64,000 nucleotides of DNA, from contig NZ_CP063373.1 in the NCBI RefSeq assembly GCF_015160855.1, forward strand, positions 8,097,001 to 8,161,000. Direction: 5' to 3'. A model generated the notes under the pieces. The model saw only the letters and a program-made list of their open reading frames with translations, had not been told where the DNA came from and did not search any database. The stretch is from Streptomyces ferrugineus (GTDB lineage Bacteria > Actinomycetota > Actinomycetes > Streptomycetales > Streptomycetaceae). This document shows, piece by piece, positions 7,778-19,640 of this stretch. A program made the translations under genes and the position numbers. Position 1 is the stretch's first letter; every line of letters begins with the position of its first letter.

Positions 7778-9844
7778 TCAGTCGTCGATGCGGGCGAGAT
7801 CCCGCAGCCAGGCGGCCGCGTTGCCGTCCGACGGCGCGCGCCAGTCACCGCGCGGCGAGAGCGAGCCGCCGGCCGAGACCTTCGGGCCGTTCGGCATGGC
7901 GGACCGCTTGAACTGTGCGAACGCGAAGAAGCGACGGCAGAACACCTCGAGCCAGCGCCGGATCTCGGCCAGGTCGTACGCCACCCGCTTCGCCTCGGGG
8001 AACCCCGGCGGCCAGGCGCCCGCGTCCGCCTCGTGCCAGGCGTGCCACGCCAGGAAGGCGATCTTCGACGGCCGGAAGCCGTACCGCAGGACGTGGAAGA
8101 GCGTGAAGTCGTGCAGCGCGTACGGCCCGATCTTCGACTCCGTCGACTGCATCTCCTCGCCCGGCACCAGCTCCGGGCTGATCTCGGTGTCGAGGATCGC
8201 GGCCAGCGTCCTGCCGGTCTCCTCGTCGAACTGCTCGCTGCCGATCACCCAGCGGATCAGATGCTGGATCAGCGTCTTCGGCACACCGGAGTTGACGTTG
8301 TAGTGGCTCATCTGGTCGCCCACGCCGTACGTGGACCAGCCCAGCGCCAGCTCCGACAGGTCGCCGGTGCCGAGCACGATGCCGCCGCGCTGGTTGGCGA
8401 GGCGGAACAGGTAGTCGGTGCGCAGGCCGGCCTGGACGTTCTCGAAGGTGACGTCGTACACCGGCTCGCCGGCCGCGAAGGGGTGGCCCATCTCCTTGAG
8501 CATCAGGCGGGCGGTCGGCGTGATGTCCAGCTCGGCCGCGGTGACGCCGAGCGAGTTCATCAGCTTGTGGGCGTTGTCCTTGGTGTGGTCGCTGGTGGCG
8601 AAGCCGGGCAGGGTGAAGGCGAGGATGTCGCTGCGCGGGCGGCCCGCGCGGTCCATCGCCCGGGCGGCGACGATCAGCGCGTGCGTGGAGTCGAGCCCGC
8701 CGGACACCCCGATGACGACCTTCGGGCCGCCGATCGCGCCCAGCCGCTGCTGGAGGCCCGCGACCTGGATGTTGTACGCCTCGTAGCAGTCCAGGGCGAG
8801 CCGGTCGGCGTCGGCGGGCACGAACGGGAACCGCTCGACACGGCGTTCGAGCCCGAGGTCCGCCGTGGGCGGGTCGAGCCGGAAGCCGATTCTCCGGAAG
8901 TCTCCGGTCCGCCCGGCGTGCGCGCGCCGGTTGTCGTCGAACGTGCCCATCCGGTGCCGCTCCTGCCGCAGCAGGTCGAGGTCGACGTCGGCGACGGCGT
9001 ACTGGTCGTCGAGCGGGAACCGGCCCGTCTCGGCCAGCAGCGCGCCGTTCTCGTAGATCATGGTCTGCCCGTCCCAGGACAGATCGGTGGTCGACTCCCC
9101 CAGACCGGCCGCCGAGTAGACGTACGCCGCGAGACAGCGCGCGGACGCCGCCCGGCACAGCAGCCGCCGGTCCTCGGCCCGGCCCACCGTGATCGGGGAG
9201 CCGGAGAGGTTGGCGAGCACGGTCGCCCCGGCCAGCGCGGCCTCCGCGCTCGGCGGCACCGGCACCCACATGTCCTCACAGATCTCGGCGTGCAGGACCA
9301 GCCCCGGGACGTCCTCCGCCTCGAACAGCAGGTCGATGCCGAACGGCACCTCCTCGCCGCCGACCCGGATGGTCCCGCCGCGCTCGTCCTCACCGGAGGC
9401 GATCTGCCGGCGCTCGTAGAACTCCCGGTAGTTCGGCGGGTACGACTTCGGCGCCACGCCCAGGATCCGGCCGCGATGCACGATCACCGCGCAGTTGTAG
9501 ATCCGGTGGCGATGGCGCAGCGGCGCCCCGACGACCAGCACGGGCAGCAGCTCCGCCGACCCGGCGACCACGGCCCGGACCGCCTCCTCGACCTCGTCGA
9601 GCACCGCGTCCTGCAGCAGCAGGTCCTCGATCGAGTACCCCGTCAGCCCCAGCTCGGGAAAGACGGCGACGGCGACCCCCTCCCGCGCACACCGGCGCGC
9701 CTGCCGCAGCACGGCCTCCGCGTTGGCGCGCGGGTCGGCGATGACTGTGTGGCCCGTACACGCGGCGACCCGCGCGAAGCCGTGCTGGTAGATCGACCAG
9801 AAGTTCAACGGGACTTCCCCAGGAGAGGCGGACAGTACTGCCAT
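7778..9844 (-). CDS. nadE: Glutamine-dependent NAD+ synthetase
   Basis: 688 residues, the length expected for the two-domain actinobacterial enzyme. The N-terminal nitrilase-like glutaminase domain shows the catalytic triad: Glu in [11 protein letters not shown], Lys in [12 protein letters not shown] and Cys189 in [11 protein letters not shown]. The C-terminal synthetase domain has the PP-loop [11 protein letters not shown] and the [12 protein letters not shown] segment. It adenylates nicotinic acid adenine dinucleotide and amidates it with ammonia released from glutamine, the last step of NAD+ synthesis in the cytosol. It starts 56 bases after the glycogen phosphorylase stop on the same strand and could be co-transcribed. 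Whether it is the only nadE of the genome cannot be seen here. Confidence 0.93.
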   Translation of the reverse strand: MAVLSASPGEVPLNFWSIYQHGFARVAACTGHTVIADPRANAEAVLRQARRCAREGVAVAVFPELGLTGYSIEDLLLQDAVLDEVEEAVRAVVAGSAELLPVLVVGAPLRHRHRIYNCAVIVHRGRILGVAPKSYPPNYREFYERRQIASGEDERGGTIRVGGEEVPFGIDLLFEAEDVPGLVLHAEICEDMWVPVPPSAEAALAGATVLANLSGSPITVGRAEDRRLLCRAASARCLAAYVYSAAGLGESTTDLSWDGQTMIYENGALLAETGRFPLDDQYAVADVDLDLLRQERHRMGTFDDNRRAHAGRTGDFRRIGFRLDPPTADLGLERRVERFPFVPADADRLALDCYEAYNIQVAGLQQRLGAIGGPKVVIGVSGGLDSTHALIVAARAMDRAGRPRSDILAFTLPGFATSDHTKDNAHKLMNSLGVTAAELDITPTARLMLKEMGHPFAAGEPVYDVTFENVQAGLRTDYLFRLANQRGGIVLGTGDLSELALGWSTYGVGDQMSHYNVNSGVPKTLIQHLIRWVIGSEQFDEETGRTLAAILDTEISPELVPGEEMQSTESKIGPYALHDFTLFHVLRYGFRPSKIAFLAWHAWHEADAGAWPPGFPEAKRVAYDLAEIRRWLEVFCRRFFAFAQFKRSAMPNGPKVSAGGSLSPRGDWRAPSDGNAAAWLRDLARIDD

Positions 9845-9900
9845 CGAGCATAGATCGCCTGCTCAGCCGGGCCACCGGTACCGGTCCCCCGGTACCCCTG

Positions 9901-12519
9901 TCACCGCATCAACACCCCGGCCCCCTCCCCCACCTCCTCGGAAGGCACGGCCACCAGTCCCAGCTCCGTGCTCGACGCCAGCAGGCGGTGCGCCGGGAGG
10001 ATGCGGACCGTGTAGCCGTACGGTCCCGTGCGGTCCAGGGACAGGGGCCCCTCGTACACCCAGCGACCCTCCGCGTCCGGGCTGCCCTCCGGTTTCAGCG
10101 GCACCGTCGACGCGTCCGCGATGCGGTCCTCCGAGTCGACGCGGCCCGAGACGACCTGGACCTCCACGTCGTCCGGTCCCAGCCCGCCCAGCCCGACCCG
10201 CACCCGCAGACCGAGCGTCGAGCCCAGTTCCGCCGTGGCCATGGCCGCGGACGTCTCCACGTGGTCGACGCTCACGTCGTGCCACGCCGAACGGACCCGT
10301 GCCTTCCAGGTGGCCAGCTCACGCGCCGCGTCCGGCGTCATCGCGCGGTGGGCGTGCGCGGCGGGGGTGTAGAGGCGTTCCACGTACTCGCGGACCATCC
10401 GGCCCGCCAGGACCTTCGGGCCCAGCAGGGTGAGGGTCTGGCGGACCATCTCGATCCAGCGGTCCGGCAGGCCGGCCGGGCCGCGCTCGTAGAAGCGGGG
10501 CGTGACGCGCTGTTCCAGCAGGTCGTACAGCGCCGCCGCCTCTATGTCGTCGCGCCGGTCCGGGTCCGTGGCGGTGCCGTCCGCCGTGGGGATCGCCCAG
10601 CCGAAGTCGGGCTGGAACCATTCGTCCCACCAGCCGTCAAGGACCGACAGGTTCAGGCAGCCGTTCAGGGCCGCCTTCATGCCCGAAGTGCCACACGCCT
10701 CCAAGGGCCGCAGCGGGTTGTTCAGCCAGATGTCGCAGCCCGGGTAGAGCTTCTGGGCCATCGCCATGCCGTAGTCCGGCAGGAAGACGATGCGGTGGCG
10801 CACGCGCGGGTCGTCCGCGAACCTCACCAGCTCCTGGACCAGGCGCTTGCCGCCGTCGTCCGCCGGGTGCGCCTTGCCCGCCACCACGATCTGGATCGGC
10901 CGCTCCGGGTGCAGCAGCAGGTCCATCAGGCGGTCGCGGTCGCGCAGCATCAGCGTCAGCCGCTTGTACGACGGGACCCGGCGCGCGAATCCGATCGTGA
11001 GGACGTCGGGGTCCAGCACCCCGTCGATCCAGCCCAACTCGGCCGTTCCGGCGCCGCGTTGCCGCCAGGAGACACGCAGGCGCTCGCGCACCTCCAGCAC
11101 GAGCTGCTCGCGCAGCGCCCGCCGCAGTTCCCAGACGTCCTGGTCGGGGATCTCCCCGACCGCGTCCCAGCGGTCCGAGCCGCCGACGGTCATCGCGTCC
11201 TCGGTGCGCCGGGCGCCGATCTGGCGGGCGCCGAGGCGGAAGACCTCGGGGGCGACCCAGGTGGGGGCGTGCACGCCGTTGGTGACGGAGGTGATCGGGA
11301 CCTCTTCGGGGTCGAACCCCGGCCACAGTCCCGAGAACATCTCGCGGCTGACGTTGCCGTGCAGCAGCGAGACGCCGTTCGCCCGCTGACCAAGGCGCAG
11401 GCCCATCACGGCCATGTTGAAGAGGTTGGGCTCGCCGCCGGGGTAGGTCTCCATGCCGAGCCGGAGGATGTGCTCGACCTCGATGCCCGGGAGTTCGGCG
11501 TCGGAACCGAAGTGGTGGGCGACCAGCTCGCGGTCGAAGCGGTCGATGCCGGCCGGGACGGGGGTGTGGGTGGTGAAGACGGTACCGGCGCGGACCGCCT
11601 CCAGGGCGGAGTCGAAGTCCAGGCCCCTGGCGGCCAGTTCGGCGATGCGCTCCAGGCCCAGGAAGCCGGCGTGCCCCTCGTTGGTGTGGAAGACCTCGGG
11701 GGCGGGGTGGCCGGTCAGGCGGCAGTACGTACGGACCGCCCGGACCCCTCCTATGCCCAGCAGCATCTCCTGGAGCAGCCGGTGCTCGCTGCCGCCGCCG
11801 TAGAGCCGGTCGGTCACGCCGCGTTCGCCGAGGTCGTTGTCCTCGACGTCCGAGTCGAGCATCAGCAGCGGCACCCGGCCGACCTGCGCCAGCCAGACGC
11901 GGGCGTGCAGCGACCTGCCGCCGGGCAGGGCCAGGGAGACCTGGGCGGGGGTGCCGTCGGGCTCCTTCAGGAGGGTGAGCGGCAGCTCGTTGGGGTCCAG
12001 GACGGGGTAGTGCTCCTGCTGCCAGCCGTCCCGGGACAGGGTCTGGCGGAAGTAGCCGTGCCGGTACAGCAGCCCCACGCCGATCAGCGGCACACCGAGG
12101 TCGCTGGCCGCCTTGAGGTGGTCGCCGGCCAGGATGCCGAGGCCGCCGGAGTACTGCGGCAGGGCGGCGGTGATGCCGAACTCGGGCGAGAAGTAGGCGA
12201 TGGCGGCGGGCAGTTCGGCGGACTGGTCCTGGTACCAGCGCGCACCGGTGACGTAGTCGTCGAGGTCGCCGGCGACCGCGGTCAGGCGGCGCAGGAACCG
12301 GCGGTCCTCGGCGAGCTCGGCCAGCCGCTCGGACGACACGCTGCCCAGCAGCCGGACGGGGTCGTTGCCCGAGGCGGCCCAGCGCTCGGGGTCGACGGAC
12401 TGGAAGAGGTCGCGGGTCTCGGCATGCCAGGACCAGCGCAGATTGCGCGCCAGGTCGCTCAGGGGCCGGAGGGGTTCGGGGAGGACAGGTCGGACGGTGA
12501 ATCGACGGATCGCCTTCAC
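9901..12519 (-). CDS. glgP: Glycogen (alpha-glucan) phosphorylase
   Basis: 872 residues from a GTG with GAGGTGA upstream. It resembles the actinobacterial/archaeal form of alpha-glucan phosphorylase. The N-terminal DUF3417-type segment starts RRFTVRPVLPEPL, the active site includes YFSPEFGI, and the pyridoxal-phosphate lysine is K615 in GTSGMKAALNGCLN. It releases glucose 1-phosphate from glycogen or maltodextrin ends in the cytosol. It is divergent from a subtilase gene, with the glgE operon beyond, so glucan breakdown and synthesis are encoded side by side. In S. coelicolor the equivalent gene flanks pep1-treS-pep2-glgB (recollection). Confidence 0.93.
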   Translation of the reverse strand: MKAIRRFTVRPVLPEPLRPLSDLARNLRWSWHAETRDLFQSVDPERWAASGNDPVRLLGSVSSERLAELAEDRRFLRRLTAVAGDLDDYVTGARWYQDQSAELPAAIAYFSPEFGITAALPQYSGGLGILAGDHLKAASDLGVPLIGVGLLYRHGYFRQTLSRDGWQQEHYPVLDPNELPLTLLKEPDGTPAQVSLALPGGRSLHARVWLAQVGRVPLLMLDSDVEDNDLGERGVTDRLYGGGSEHRLLQEMLLGIGGVRAVRTYCRLTGHPAPEVFHTNEGHAGFLGLERIAELAARGLDFDSALEAVRAGTVFTTHTPVPAGIDRFDRELVAHHFGSDAELPGIEVEHILRLGMETYPGGEPNLFNMAVMGLRLGQRANGVSLLHGNVSREMFSGLWPGFDPEEVPITSVTNGVHAPTWVAPEVFRLGARQIGARRTEDAMTVGGSDRWDAVGEIPDQDVWELRRALREQLVLEVRERLRVSWRQRGAGTAELGWIDGVLDPDVLTIGFARRVPSYKRLTLMLRDRDRLMDLLLHPERPIQIVVAGKAHPADDGGKRLVQELVRFADDPRVRHRIVFLPDYGMAMAQKLYPGCDIWLNNPLRPLEACGTSGMKAALNGCLNLSVLDGWWDEWFQPDFGWAIPTADGTATDPDRRDDIEAAALYDLLEQRVTPRFYERGPAGLPDRWIEMVRQTLTLLGPKVLAGRMVREYVERLYTPAAHAHRAMTPDAARELATWKARVRSAWHDVSVDHVETSAAMATAELGSTLGLRVRVGLGGLGPDDVEVQVVSGRVDSEDRIADASTVPLKPEGSPDAEGRWVYEGPLSLDRTGPYGYTVRILPAHRLLASSTELGLVAVPSEEVGEGAGVLMR

Positions 12520-12861
12520 GGTTCACCTCGGGCAGCGCGTGGCAGGGGGCCCACGGCGGTGTGGGTCCCGTCATCGCCCCCGACGGTATCGGTATGCGGG
12601 GCTTCGTAACCACAGCGCGTTTTGCGACTCTCCAGCCAAGAGGGCGCCCGTCCGCAGGTCGGCAGAAGCCGTGCCTCCGGCTGAAATCGGCCGCAACCTT
12701 TACACATCCCCCATGGCCGGTATGGCCGATTCCGCCCCCGTAGGCGTCCTTGTGGCGACTTCTCACCTCACGAGAGGGTGACAGTCGGCGCATCGGCCGG
12801 GCCGGGTGCACCTGGCGTTCCAGGGCCGCGGTGCGCCGAGTCGAGGAGGGGAACTCACACC
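12520..12861. other. Divergent intergenic region glgP / subtilase
   Basis: 342 bases holding both gene starts: GAGGTGA before glgP on the minus strand and GAGGAGG at 12843-12849 before the subtilase. A directly repeated ATGGCCG lies near 12711-12728. No small gene is evident, and promoters could not be assigned with confidence. Confidence 0.5.
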
Positions 12862-14064
12862 ATGGCACGGACGCTTTCGCGGCGTCTGCGCCGGGCGGGT
12901 GGCCTGACCGCGGTGACCTGTGTCGCCGCACTTTCGGCCACCACCATGCCCGCGCACGCCGCACCGGAGGGGCAGATACTCGGCGCCGGGAAACCCGGCA
13001 CCGTCAGCGGCAGTTACCTGGTGACACTCAAGGGGGGAACGAAGGCTCCGTCGTCGGCCGGAAAGAGCCTCGCCGAGAAGTACGGGGCGAAAATCAGCCA
13101 CACCTACGGCACGGTTCTCAACGGCTATGCCATCCAGGCGGGCGAGAGACAGGCCAGGCGCCTCGCGGCGGACCCCCGGGTCGCCTCGGTCGTCCAGGAC
13201 ACCCGTGTGACGCCGGCCCACACCCAGAAGAACCCGCCGTCCTGGGGGCTCGACCGCATCGACCAGCGCAACCTGCCCCTGGACCGGAGCTACACCTGGC
13301 CCGAGTCCGCGGGGGCGGGAGTGACGGTGTACGTGATCGACACCGGCATCCGCGTCTCGCACAAGGACTTCGGCGGCCGGGCGAGCCACGGCTGGGACTT
13401 CGTCGGCAATGACCGCGTCGCGAGTGACGGCAACGGTCACGGCACCCATGTCGCCGGCACCATCGCGGGCAAGAAGTACGGCGTCGCCAAGAAGGCCAAG
13501 GTCGTCGCCGTACGCGTCCTCGACAACGCCGGCGGCGGCACCACGTCCGACGTCATCGCGGGCATCGACTGGGTGACCAGGCACGCCAAGAAGCCGGCGG
13601 TCGCCAACGTCAGCCTCGGCGGCTACCGCAACACACAGCTGGACGCCGCCGTACGCAACTCCATCGCCTCCGGCGTCACCTACACGGTCGCGGCGGGCAA
13701 CGACGGGCTGCCGGCCGGCCTGTACTCCCCCGCGGCGGTACGGGAGGCCATCACGGTCGGCGCCACCGACCGCAAGGACGCACGGACGGGCTTCTCCAAC
13801 ACCGGCCCGGCGCTGGACCTGTTCGCCCCGGGCGTGTCGATCACCTCCGCGTCGTACCGGAGCGACACCGGCCGGGCGACCTTCTCCGGTACGTCGATGG
13901 CGTCGCCGCACGCGGCGGGCGCCGCCGCGCTCTATCTGGCCGACCATCCCAAGGCACCGCCCGCACAGGTGTCCAGGGCGCTCGTGGCGCAGGCCGCGTC
14001 CGGCAAGGTGTCCGGCCGCGGGCTCGGCTCGCCGAACAAACTGCTGCAGGTACCGGGCTCGTAG
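12862..14064 (+). CDS. Secreted subtilisin-like serine protease (S8)
   Basis: 400 residues from the ATG at 12862, which follows GAGGAGG; the frame is open further upstream, but this start gives a clean signal peptide (RRLRRAGGLTAVTCVAALSA...AHAA). Next is an I9-type inhibitory propeptide (GSYLVTLKGG... to VVQDTRV), then the S8 catalytic domain. The triad is D160 (VIDTGIRVSHKDF), H193 (GNGHGTHVAGT) and S345 (FSGTSMASPHAAG). It resembles the proteinase K/aqualysin branch secreted by many streptomycetes. It should self-cleave after export and act as an extracellular endopeptidase. It sits between glgP and glgE without an obvious functional link and is followed by a strong terminator hairpin. Confidence 0.95.
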   Translation: MARTLSRRLRRAGGLTAVTCVAALSATTMPAHAAPEGQILGAGKPGTVSGSYLVTLKGGTKAPSSAGKSLAEKYGAKISHTYGTVLNGYAIQAGERQARRLAADPRVASVVQDTRVTPAHTQKNPPSWGLDRIDQRNLPLDRSYTWPESAGAGVTVYVIDTGIRVSHKDFGGRASHGWDFVGNDRVASDGNGHGTHVAGTIAGKKYGVAKKAKVVAVRVLDNAGGGTTSDVIAGIDWVTRHAKKPAVANVSLGGYRNTQLDAAVRNSIASGVTYTVAAGNDGLPAGLYSPAAVREAITVGATDRKDARTGFSNTGPALDLFAPGVSITSASYRSDTGRATFSGTSMASPHAAGAAALYLADHPKAPPAQVSRALVAQAASGKVSGRGLGSPNKLLQVPGS

Positions 14065-14090
14065 CGCCCTCTTCACGCCGAAGTGCGGAC

Positions 14091-14121
14091 ACCGGCCCCG
14101 TTCTGCTGGAACGGGGCCGGT
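14091..14121 (+). terminator. Terminator after the subtilase
   Basis: Perfect 13-bp stem ACCGGCCCCGTTC / GAACGGGGCCGGT with a five-base loop, then CTTGTG; it starts 27 bases after the subtilase stop and isolates the glgE operon. Confidence 0.85.
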
Positions 14122-14167
14122 CTTGTGCGTAGACATACGCGTGAGTAGTTAACAAAGTGCCGGATTG

Positions 14168-14186
14168 CCCACCCGAATAGGGTGGG
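14168..14186. promoter_or_regulatory. Inverted repeat upstream of glgE (candidate operator)
   Basis: CCCACCC-gaata-GGGTGGG, seven-base arms around a five-base centre, 116 bases before the glgE ATG and beside a relatively AT-rich GTAGTTAACAAAG. No gene-proximal regulator is known to bind it; operator or mRNA hairpin are both possible. Confidence 0.4.
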
Positions 14187-14301
14187 AAGGCTCCTTCGGT
14201 ACACCCCACCCGTGCGCCCCCGGGCGCACTGCGCACCACCACGCAGGACCCACCTCCCCACAGCCATCCGCCCACCCACGTTGACGCGGACAGGAGCGGT
14301 C

Positions 14302-16409
14302 ATGCCCGCCATGCACCACCAGTCGTCCTCACCCCCGACGCCTCGCGCCGAAGCGCCACCGGCGCCCCGCACCGTCACCGCCGACCCCGGACCGCCGGCC
14401 CCGGAGCGATCCTCCATGACCGACCTGGCCGGCGGCGTCGGGCGCATACCGGTTCTCGACGTCCGTCCGATCGTCCAGCACGGGCGCAGGCCCGCGAAGG
14501 CGGTGACCGGCGAGACCTTCGAGATCTCGGCGACCGTGTTCCGCGAGGGCCACGACGCCGTGGCCGCCAATGTCGTGCTGACCGACCCGGACGGCCGTCC
14601 CGGCCCGTGGACACCGATGCGTGAACTGGCCCCCGGCACCGACCGCTGGGGCGCCGACGTCACCGCCGGTGCACCCGGTCACTGGACCTACCATGTGGAG
14701 GCCTGGGGCGACCCGGTCGCGACCTGGCGGCGCCACGCCCAGATCAAGATCCCGGCCGGGATGGACACGGACCTGGTGCTGGAGGAGGGCGCGCGGCTGT
14801 ACGAGCGCGCCGCCGCCGATGTGCCCGAGGGCGAGGGTCGGCCGGTGATCCTCACGGCCGTCGAGGCCCTGCGGGACGAGGACCGCCCGGCCGCCTGGCG
14901 GTTGGCGGCGGCGCTGACGCCTGAGGTCGACGCGGTGTTGGGGCGGTATCCGCTGCGGGATCTGGTCACCGCGTCGGATCCGCTGCCGCTGCTGGTGGAA
15001 CGCGAACGGGCCCTGTACGGCTCCTGGTACGAGTTCTTCCCCCGCTCCGAGGGCACCTCCGAACACCCCCACGGCACCTTCACCACCGCCGCCCGCCGAC
15101 TGCCCGCCATCGCCGCCATGGGCTTCGACGTCGTCTACCTGCCGCCGATCCACCCGATCGGTACCACCTTCCGCAAGGGCCCCAACAACACCCTCTCCGC
15201 CGGCCCCGACGACGTCGGCGTGCCCTGGGCGATCGGCTCCCCCGAGGGCGGCCACGACGCGATCCACCCCGGTCTCGGCACGATCGAGGACTTCGACCGG
15301 TTCGTGGCGCGGGCGGGTGAGCTGGGCCTGGAGGTGGCCCTGGACTTCGCCCTGCAGTGCTCGCCGGATCACCCCTGGGTGGACAAGCACCCCGAGTGGT
15401 TCCACCACCGCCCCGACGGCACCATCGCCTACGCGGAGAACCCGCCGAAGAAGTACCAGGACATCTATCCCATCGCCTTCGACGCGGACCTGGACGGCCT
15501 GATCGCCGAGACCCTGCGGGTGCTGCGGCACTGGATGGCCCACGGGGTGCGCATCTTCCGCGTCGACAACCCGCACACCAAACCGGTGCTGTTCTGGCAG
15601 CGGGTGATCGCGGACATCAACCGCACCGACCCGGACGTGATCTTCCTGGCCGAGGCGTTCACCCGCCCCGCGATGATGCACACCCTGGCCCAGACCGGCT
15701 TCCAGCAGTCCTACACCTACTTCACCTGGCGCAACACCAAACAGGAACTGACCGAGTACCTGACCGAGCTGTCGGGGGAGGCGGCGGCCTACATGCGGCC
15801 GAACTTCTTCGCCAACACCCCCGACATCCTGCACGAGTTCCTGCAGACCGGCGGCCGGCCCGCCTTCGAGGTCCGCGCCGTCCTGGCCGCCACCCTCTCC
15901 CCCACCTGGGGCATCTACAGCGGCTACGAACTGTGCGAGAACACCCCCCTGCGCCCCGGCAGCGAGGAATCCCTCGACTCCGAGAAGTACCAGCTGCGCC
16001 CCCGCGACTGGGACACCGCCGAACGCGAGGGCCGCACCATCACCCCCCTGCTCACCCGCCTCAACGCCATCCGGCGCGAGAATCCGGCCCTGCGCCAGCT
16101 CCGCGACCTCCACTTCCACCACGCGGACAAGGAACCGGTGATCGCGTACTCGAAGCGGCACGGCTCGAACACGGTTCTGGTGGTCGCCAACCTCGATCCC
16201 CACCACACCCAGGAGGCGACGGTCTCGTTGGACATGCCGCAACTCGGCCTGGACTGGCACGAGTCGGTGCCGGTGCGCGACGAGCTCACCGGCGAGACCT
16301 ATCACTGGGGCAGGGCCAACTATGTGCGCCTCGAGCCGGGCCACGCGCCCGCGCACATCTTTCGTGTTCTGCGACCGTCCACCCCGCAGATCGGAGGGTC
16401 ACCCACAAA

Positions 16410-16413
<4 letters not shown>
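14302..16413 (+). CDS. glgE: Alpha-1,4-glucan:maltose-1-phosphate maltosyltransferase
   Basis: 703 residues from the ATG at 14302 (AGGAG six bases upstream); an upstream GTG/ATG-free open stretch was not used. It is a GH13_3 enzyme. The nucleophile D422 lies in [11 protein letters not shown] and the acid/base E451 in FLAEAFTRP, 29 residues apart as in the S. coelicolor enzyme (D394/E423, recollection). It transfers maltosyl units from maltose 1-phosphate to the non-reducing end of alpha-glucan, in the cytosol. It is the first gene of a four-gene operon with treS, mak and glgB that makes glucan from trehalose. The stop overlaps the treS ATG. The N-terminal 30 residues are a disordered Pro/Ala-rich lead not shared with the conserved core. 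Confidence 0.96.
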
Positions 16414-18110
<1,697 letters not shown>

Positions 18111-18113
18111 GAG

Positions 18114-18147
18114 CCCGGGCGGGGCGGTTTCCGCCGTCCCGCCCGGG
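18114..18147 (+). terminator. Hairpin between treS and maltokinase gene
   Basis: Arms CCCGGGCGGG and CCCGCCCGGG pair perfectly around an inner GCGG-ttt-CCGC stem, within the 84-base gap of an otherwise tightly packed operon. It may attenuate transcription or stabilise the upstream mRNA. Confidence 0.55.
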
Positions 18148-18194
18148 GCACGCAGAAGTAACACCCCGACCGCCCGGGGAAAGGACGCGACGCC

Positions 18195-19640
18195 ATGTCG
18201 GAAGCCGTCACCCGTACCGTCACCACCTCGCCCGGCCTCCTTGCGTCACTGGATCCACTGCTGCGGGAGTGGCTGCCGCGGCAGCGCTGGTTCGCGGGCA
18301 AGGGGCGTCCCGTCACCGGGTTCTCGCAGGTCGCGGCCACCGAACTGCTGCCCCCCGGCGGCAAGCTGGGCCTGTACCACCTGCTGGTGCGCGCCCATCA
18401 GCCGGTCACCCCCGTGCCGGGCGCGCCCGAGCAGCCCGCGGACTGCTACCAGCTCCTCATAGGGGATCGCGAGGCGCTGCCGCCGCGGCTCGCACCGGCG
18501 CTGATCGGACATGTGGCCGACGGCCCGCTCGCCGGCCGCACGGTGTACGACGCCCTGTACGACCCCCGCCCCGACGAACTGCTCCTGGAGGCGCTGCGCA
18601 CCGGGGCCCGCGTCGGCGCGCTGCGCTTCGAACGGGACGGGAGCCGGCGGATCCGTTCCGCCCTGGTGCCGCGTCTGGTCACCTCCGAGCAGTCCAACTC
18701 GTCGGTCGTCTACGGCGATACGTTCATCCTCAAGCTGTTGCGCCGGGTCGTGCCCGGCGTCAACCCCGACCTGGAGCTGCCGCTCGCGCTGGCCCGCGAG
18801 GGCTGCGACCGGGTGCCGGCGCCGACGGCGTGGTTCCATGCCGACCTGGCGGGCGAGTCGTATGTCCTGGGTGTGCTCCAGCCGTTCGTGCAGGGCGCGG
18901 CGGACGGCTGGGAGCTGGCGTTGCGCGAGCTGGCCAAGGGCGAGGACTTCGCCGCCGAGGCGCGGGCGCTGGGGCGCGCGACCGCCGAGGTGCACATGGC
19001 GCTGGCCCGCACGCTGCCGACCGTGACCCTGGGGCACACCCAGGTGCAGCAGCTCGTCGACGGCATGGTCGAGCGGCTGGAGACAGCCGCGCAGGCGGTG
19101 CCCGCGCTGCGGCCGTACGCGCCCGGTCTGCGCTCCGCCTTCGAGGCGCTGGCCACCCTCGCCGCCGAGGGCCGCACCTGGACCGCCCAGCGCATCCACG
19201 GCGATCTGCACCTCGGGCAGTGCCTGCGCTCGCCCGGCGGACAGTGGTGGCTGATCGACTTCGAGGGCGAGCCGTCGAAGCCGCTGGCCGAGCGGCGGAT
19301 GCCGCAGCCGGTGGTGCGGGACGTCGCGGGCATGCTGCGCTCCTTCGACTACGCCGCCCACTCGGCCGACCTGCCGGCACCCGGCTGGGCCGACACCTGC
19401 CGGGCGGCGTACTGCTCCGGATACGCGCAGGTCAGCGGGGTCGATCCGCGGACCGATCCGGTGCTGCTGCGCGCGTACGAGACCGACAAGGCGATCTACG
19501 AGGTCGTCTACGAGGCCCGCCACCGCCCGGACTGGCTGCCGGTGCCGATGTCCGCGATACACCGCCTGGCGGCGGACGCCGGCACCCCCGCTCCCTCCAC
19601 CCCCTCATCCCCACCCTCGCCTAGGAGGCCCCGCCCGTGA
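18195..19640 (+). CDS. mak: Maltokinase (Pep2/Mak)
   Basis: 481 residues. The N-terminal cap starts [15 protein letters not shown], and the C-terminal phosphotransferase lobe has the catalytic loop [10 protein letters not shown] and the metal-binding DFEGEPSKP, as in the maltokinase family. It uses ATP to make maltose 1-phosphate, the GlgE donor, from maltose supplied by TreS. The start follows AAAGGA by about ten bases. The stop overlaps the GTG start of glgB (GTGA), so the two are translationally coupled. The C-terminal Pro/Ser-rich tail is variable. Confidence 0.94.
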   Translation: MSEAVTRTVTTSPGLLASLDPLLREWLPRQRWFAGKGRPVTGFSQVAATELLPPGGKLGLYHLLVRAHQPVTPVPGAPEQPADCYQLLIGDREALPPRLAPALIGHVADGPLAGRTVYDALYDPRPDELLLEALRTGARVGALRFERDGSRRIRSALVPRLVTSEQSNSSVVYGDTFILKLLRRVVPGVNPDLELPLALAREGCDRVPAPTAWFHADLAGESYVLGVLQPFVQGAADGWELALRELAKGEDFAAEARALGRATAEVHMALARTLPTVTLGHTQVQQLVDGMVERLETAAQAVPALRPYAPGLRSAFEALATLAAEGRTWTAQRIHGDLHLGQCLRSPGGQWWLIDFEGEPSKPLAERRMPQPVVRDVAGMLRSFDYAAHSADLPAPGWADTCRAAYCSGYAQVSGVDPRTDPVLLRAYETDKAIYEVVYEARHRPDWLPVPMSAIHRLAADAGTPAPSTPSSPPSPRRPRP

